A DNA stretch of 64,000 nucleotides. It comes from Labilibaculum sp. K2S. Its GTDB lineage: Bacteria; Bacteroidota; Bacteroidia; Bacteroidales; Marinifilaceae. Made by a program: the position numbers and the translations under genes. The stretch spans positions 124,001 to 188,000 of the forward strand of contig NZ_JAUCMW010000004.1 in the NCBI RefSeq assembly GCF_030372765.1, given 5' to 3'. Shown piece after piece: positions 63,301 through 64,000 of this stretch. Numbering within the stretch: position 1 is the first letter of the stretch; each line of letters begins with the position of its first letter. Below the pieces are notes generated by a model. The model was given only the letters and a program-made list of their open reading frames with translations. It had not been told where the DNA came from and searched no databases.

Positions 63301-63451
63301 GGCAATAGCTGGTGATCAGCCGGGAAATGAAATTCAAAGTCCAATGGCAATAGTAATTCTTGGTGGACTATTGAGTTCCACCCTCTTGAATATTTATATT
63401 ATTCCGATCGTGTATTTGTTACTGAACACTAAAAACAAAGGAAATGCTTAA
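60359..63451 (+). CDS. Heavy-metal RND efflux pump (CzcA/CusA-like)
   Basis: 1030 residues starting at GTG 60359. RND plan with 12 helices and two large periplasmic loops. MDVDVFPDLTAPTVVVMTEA and GMAPEEVEKLVTFPIETAVN are hallmark HME-RND sequences; helix 4 has MAIAVGDLVDDAIIDVENVY with the proton-relay acidic residues. It exports a divalent or monovalent metal ion, or possibly another small substrate, using the proton gradient. It overlaps the start of the TolC-like gene by 8 bp. Confidence 0.92.
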   Translation: MLNKIIQYALHNRILVLFVSILLILGGGYTTANMDVDVFPDLTAPTVVVMTEAHGMAPEEVEKLVTFPIETAVNGATNVRRLRSSSSAGFSIVWIEFEWGTDIYKARQIVSEKLLAVSESLPEGAGNPSLAPQSSIMGEVLMIGLQSDSISPMELRTLADWTIRPHLLAINGVAQVVVIGGEFKQYQILANPQKMRYYKVSIDELMKAARSTNQNSAGGFINEYGNHYNIRGIARTSDFEELGNSVVKMYNNIPVRISDIAEVKAAAAPKIGLGTINSEQAVLLTVKKQPGINTLKLTEKLDQSIAELSKSLPAGVTVNTHIFRQADFINSSIGNVKKALMEGSIFVIVILLVFLMNYRTTIISLLAIPISLLVTMITLKFLGITINTMTLGGMAIAVGDLVDDAIIDVENVYKRLRQNHLLPKEQRKKPIKIVYSASCEIRSSIINATFIIIAAFLPLFFLSGMEGRMLQPLGIAFIVSLFASLVVALTLTPVLCSFMLTSNKMLDRKNKESWLVAHLNKWYSHSLGKALFYKKWILGGAALLFVVSIFILSGLGRNFLPEFNEGSLTITAITKPGISLEESNKIKVLAEDALRTVPEISLTARRTGRSELDEHSFGVNTSEIEVPFTLTKRTKSEFLLEVREKLSHISGVNFAIGQPLGHRIDHILSGTKANIAIKIFGDDLNLMFKLANDIKASISPIKGVVDVNVEQQVEIPQIRILPKRDLLAKYGISIAQFSEFIHVAFGGSKVSDVFEGIKAFDLVVKYNEENRGDIEAIRNALIDTWDGKKIPFSYVAEIQSLSGPNTIHRENVQRKLVVSANVADRDLRSVVTDIQNIVEQDVKTPEGYRIEYGGQFESEAKASRILMIASIFSFLIIFLLLFQEFRSTQLAGIILLNLPLALIGGVFTIYFTSGMLSIPAIIGFITLFGIATRNGILLISNYQSMKKKGLEIKDIIVQGSVHRLSPILMTALTAALALIPMAIAGDQPGNEIQSPMAIVILGGLLSSTLLNIYIIPIVYLLLNTKNKGNA

Positions 63452-64000
63452 AACATTATTAATCATCATCATAACAGGATTGAGCTTTCAGGGAATGGCT
63501 CAATCCTCTATTCAGAGAATTTTGCAGGAAGTTGAAAAAAACAATCCAAAGCTTAAAGCACATCAGCAATATTTGGAAGCACAAAAATTAGGAATTCGAT
63601 CACAAAACAATTTGACGAACCCTGAAATTGAATGGGAAAAGAGTTTTTCATCGCAGGAGGGCAAACCGTACGAAGTTCTAGTAAGTCAGAGTTTCGATTT
63701 CCCAACCAGCTACATCTATAAAAATCAGCTTAGAGATGAGAAAACAGCTAATCTGCAAAATATACAGGCAAAAGTAAGACAAGACATTTTACTGGAAACA
63801 GAATTGATTTGTTTTGAGCTTATTTATCGAAACAACCAAAATATAGAGTTGAGTACAAGATTGGATAATGCTGAAAAATTAACGCGCTTTTTTGAGAAGA
63901 GGTTACAAGAAGGAGATGCCAATATTCTAGAGGTTAATAAAATTAGAATGCTGGCTCTTAACACAAAAAATCAGCTGCAGCTGGTTCGAAACAAAATATC
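63444..64000 (+). CDS. TolC-like outer-membrane channel, partial
   Basis: The first 185 codons are visible; the gene runs off the window. The ATG at 63444 overlaps the pump's stop. Signal peptide (MLKTLLIIIITGLSFQGMAQ), then the outer-membrane efflux protein N-terminal pattern: EVEKNNPKLKAHQQYLEAQK, NLTNPEIEWEKSF, VSQSFDFPTSYIYKNQLRDE and a coiled-coil part FFEKRLQEGDANILEVNKIR. It completes the tripartite metal efflux system. Confidence 0.9.
   Translation, partial: MLKTLLIIIITGLSFQGMAQSSIQRILQEVEKNNPKLKAHQQYLEAQKLGIRSQNNLTNPEIEWEKSFSSQEGKPYEVLVSQSFDFPTSYIYKNQLRDEKTANLQNIQAKVRQDILLETELICFELIYRNNQNIELSTRLDNAEKLTRFFEKRLQEGDANILEVNKIRMLALNTKNQLQLVRNKI

Overview
The window looks like the chromosome of a low-GC anaerobic or facultative member of the Bacteroidota, probably Marinilabiliales/Prolixibacteraceae-like. 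Supporting signs are TonB-dependent receptors, a type IX secretion (T9SS) tail remnant, DUF6261 and DUF3788 families, C69 peptidase and GH20 genes, several -7 boxes of the form TAnnTTTG, and AT-rich spacers with few Shine-Dalgarno sites. This assignment is inference from gene content; no rRNA or marker set is present.

Region 1 (1-13.0 kb) is an accessory, decaying zone. It opens with the 3' end of a group II intron (domains V and VI). Four copies of a REP-like palindromic repeat, an attC-like 130-bp inverted repeat and a perfect 48-bp palindrome lie among broken genes: a twice-frameshifted YihY/BrkB gene, a methyltransferase N-terminus, an alpha/beta-hydrolase C-terminus, a cupin with an in-frame TGA, a cyclophilin-like gene that has lost its signal peptide and T9SS tail, and a small membrane protein with a stop at codon 3. 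Intact genes include an AI-2E-type permease, an AsmA-like protein, and an AraC regulator divergent from an alcohol dehydrogenase/acetyltransferase/hydrolase operon. The zone ends with a DUF6261 gene preceded by an array of exact 42-bp repeats.

Region 2 (13-28.7 kb) holds DUF3788 and HEAT-repeat proteins, two NarL-type two-component systems around a TorF-like porin and an AmtB ammonium channel, a PiT-type anion permease, an uncharacterised Fe-S/GTPase/ABC trio that looks like a metallocofactor maturation set, and a membrane protein/winged-helix regulator/CreD cluster with two copies of a CTTTG-N5-CAAAG operator.

Region 3 (28.8-40.6 kb) holds housekeeping and signalling genes: C69 dipeptidase, TruA, a FIST sensor with a hybrid kinase, penicillin-binding protein 1A, a CHAD protein and a GH20 hexosaminidase.

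Region 4 (40.6-53.2 kb) is a cobamide acquisition locus on the minus strand: a surface beta-propeller lipoprotein, two TonB receptors, a BtuF-BtuC-BtuD-BtuF operon, three cobalamin riboswitches and a CbiR-like cobamide-remodelling enzyme. Between the two receptors lies an array of seven exact 42-bp repeats next to a partial copy of a receptor 3' end.

Region 5 (53.5-64 kb) has a secreted two-domain protein, a helical protein preceded by eight exact 21-bp repeats, a small acidic lipoprotein, a MATE exporter, and a heavy-metal RND system (His-rich protein, adaptor, pump, and a TolC-like channel running off the window). The most unusual signal is the set of three tandem arrays with unrelated sequence but periods of exactly 42, 42 and 21 bp, two of them directly upstream of helical-protein genes.
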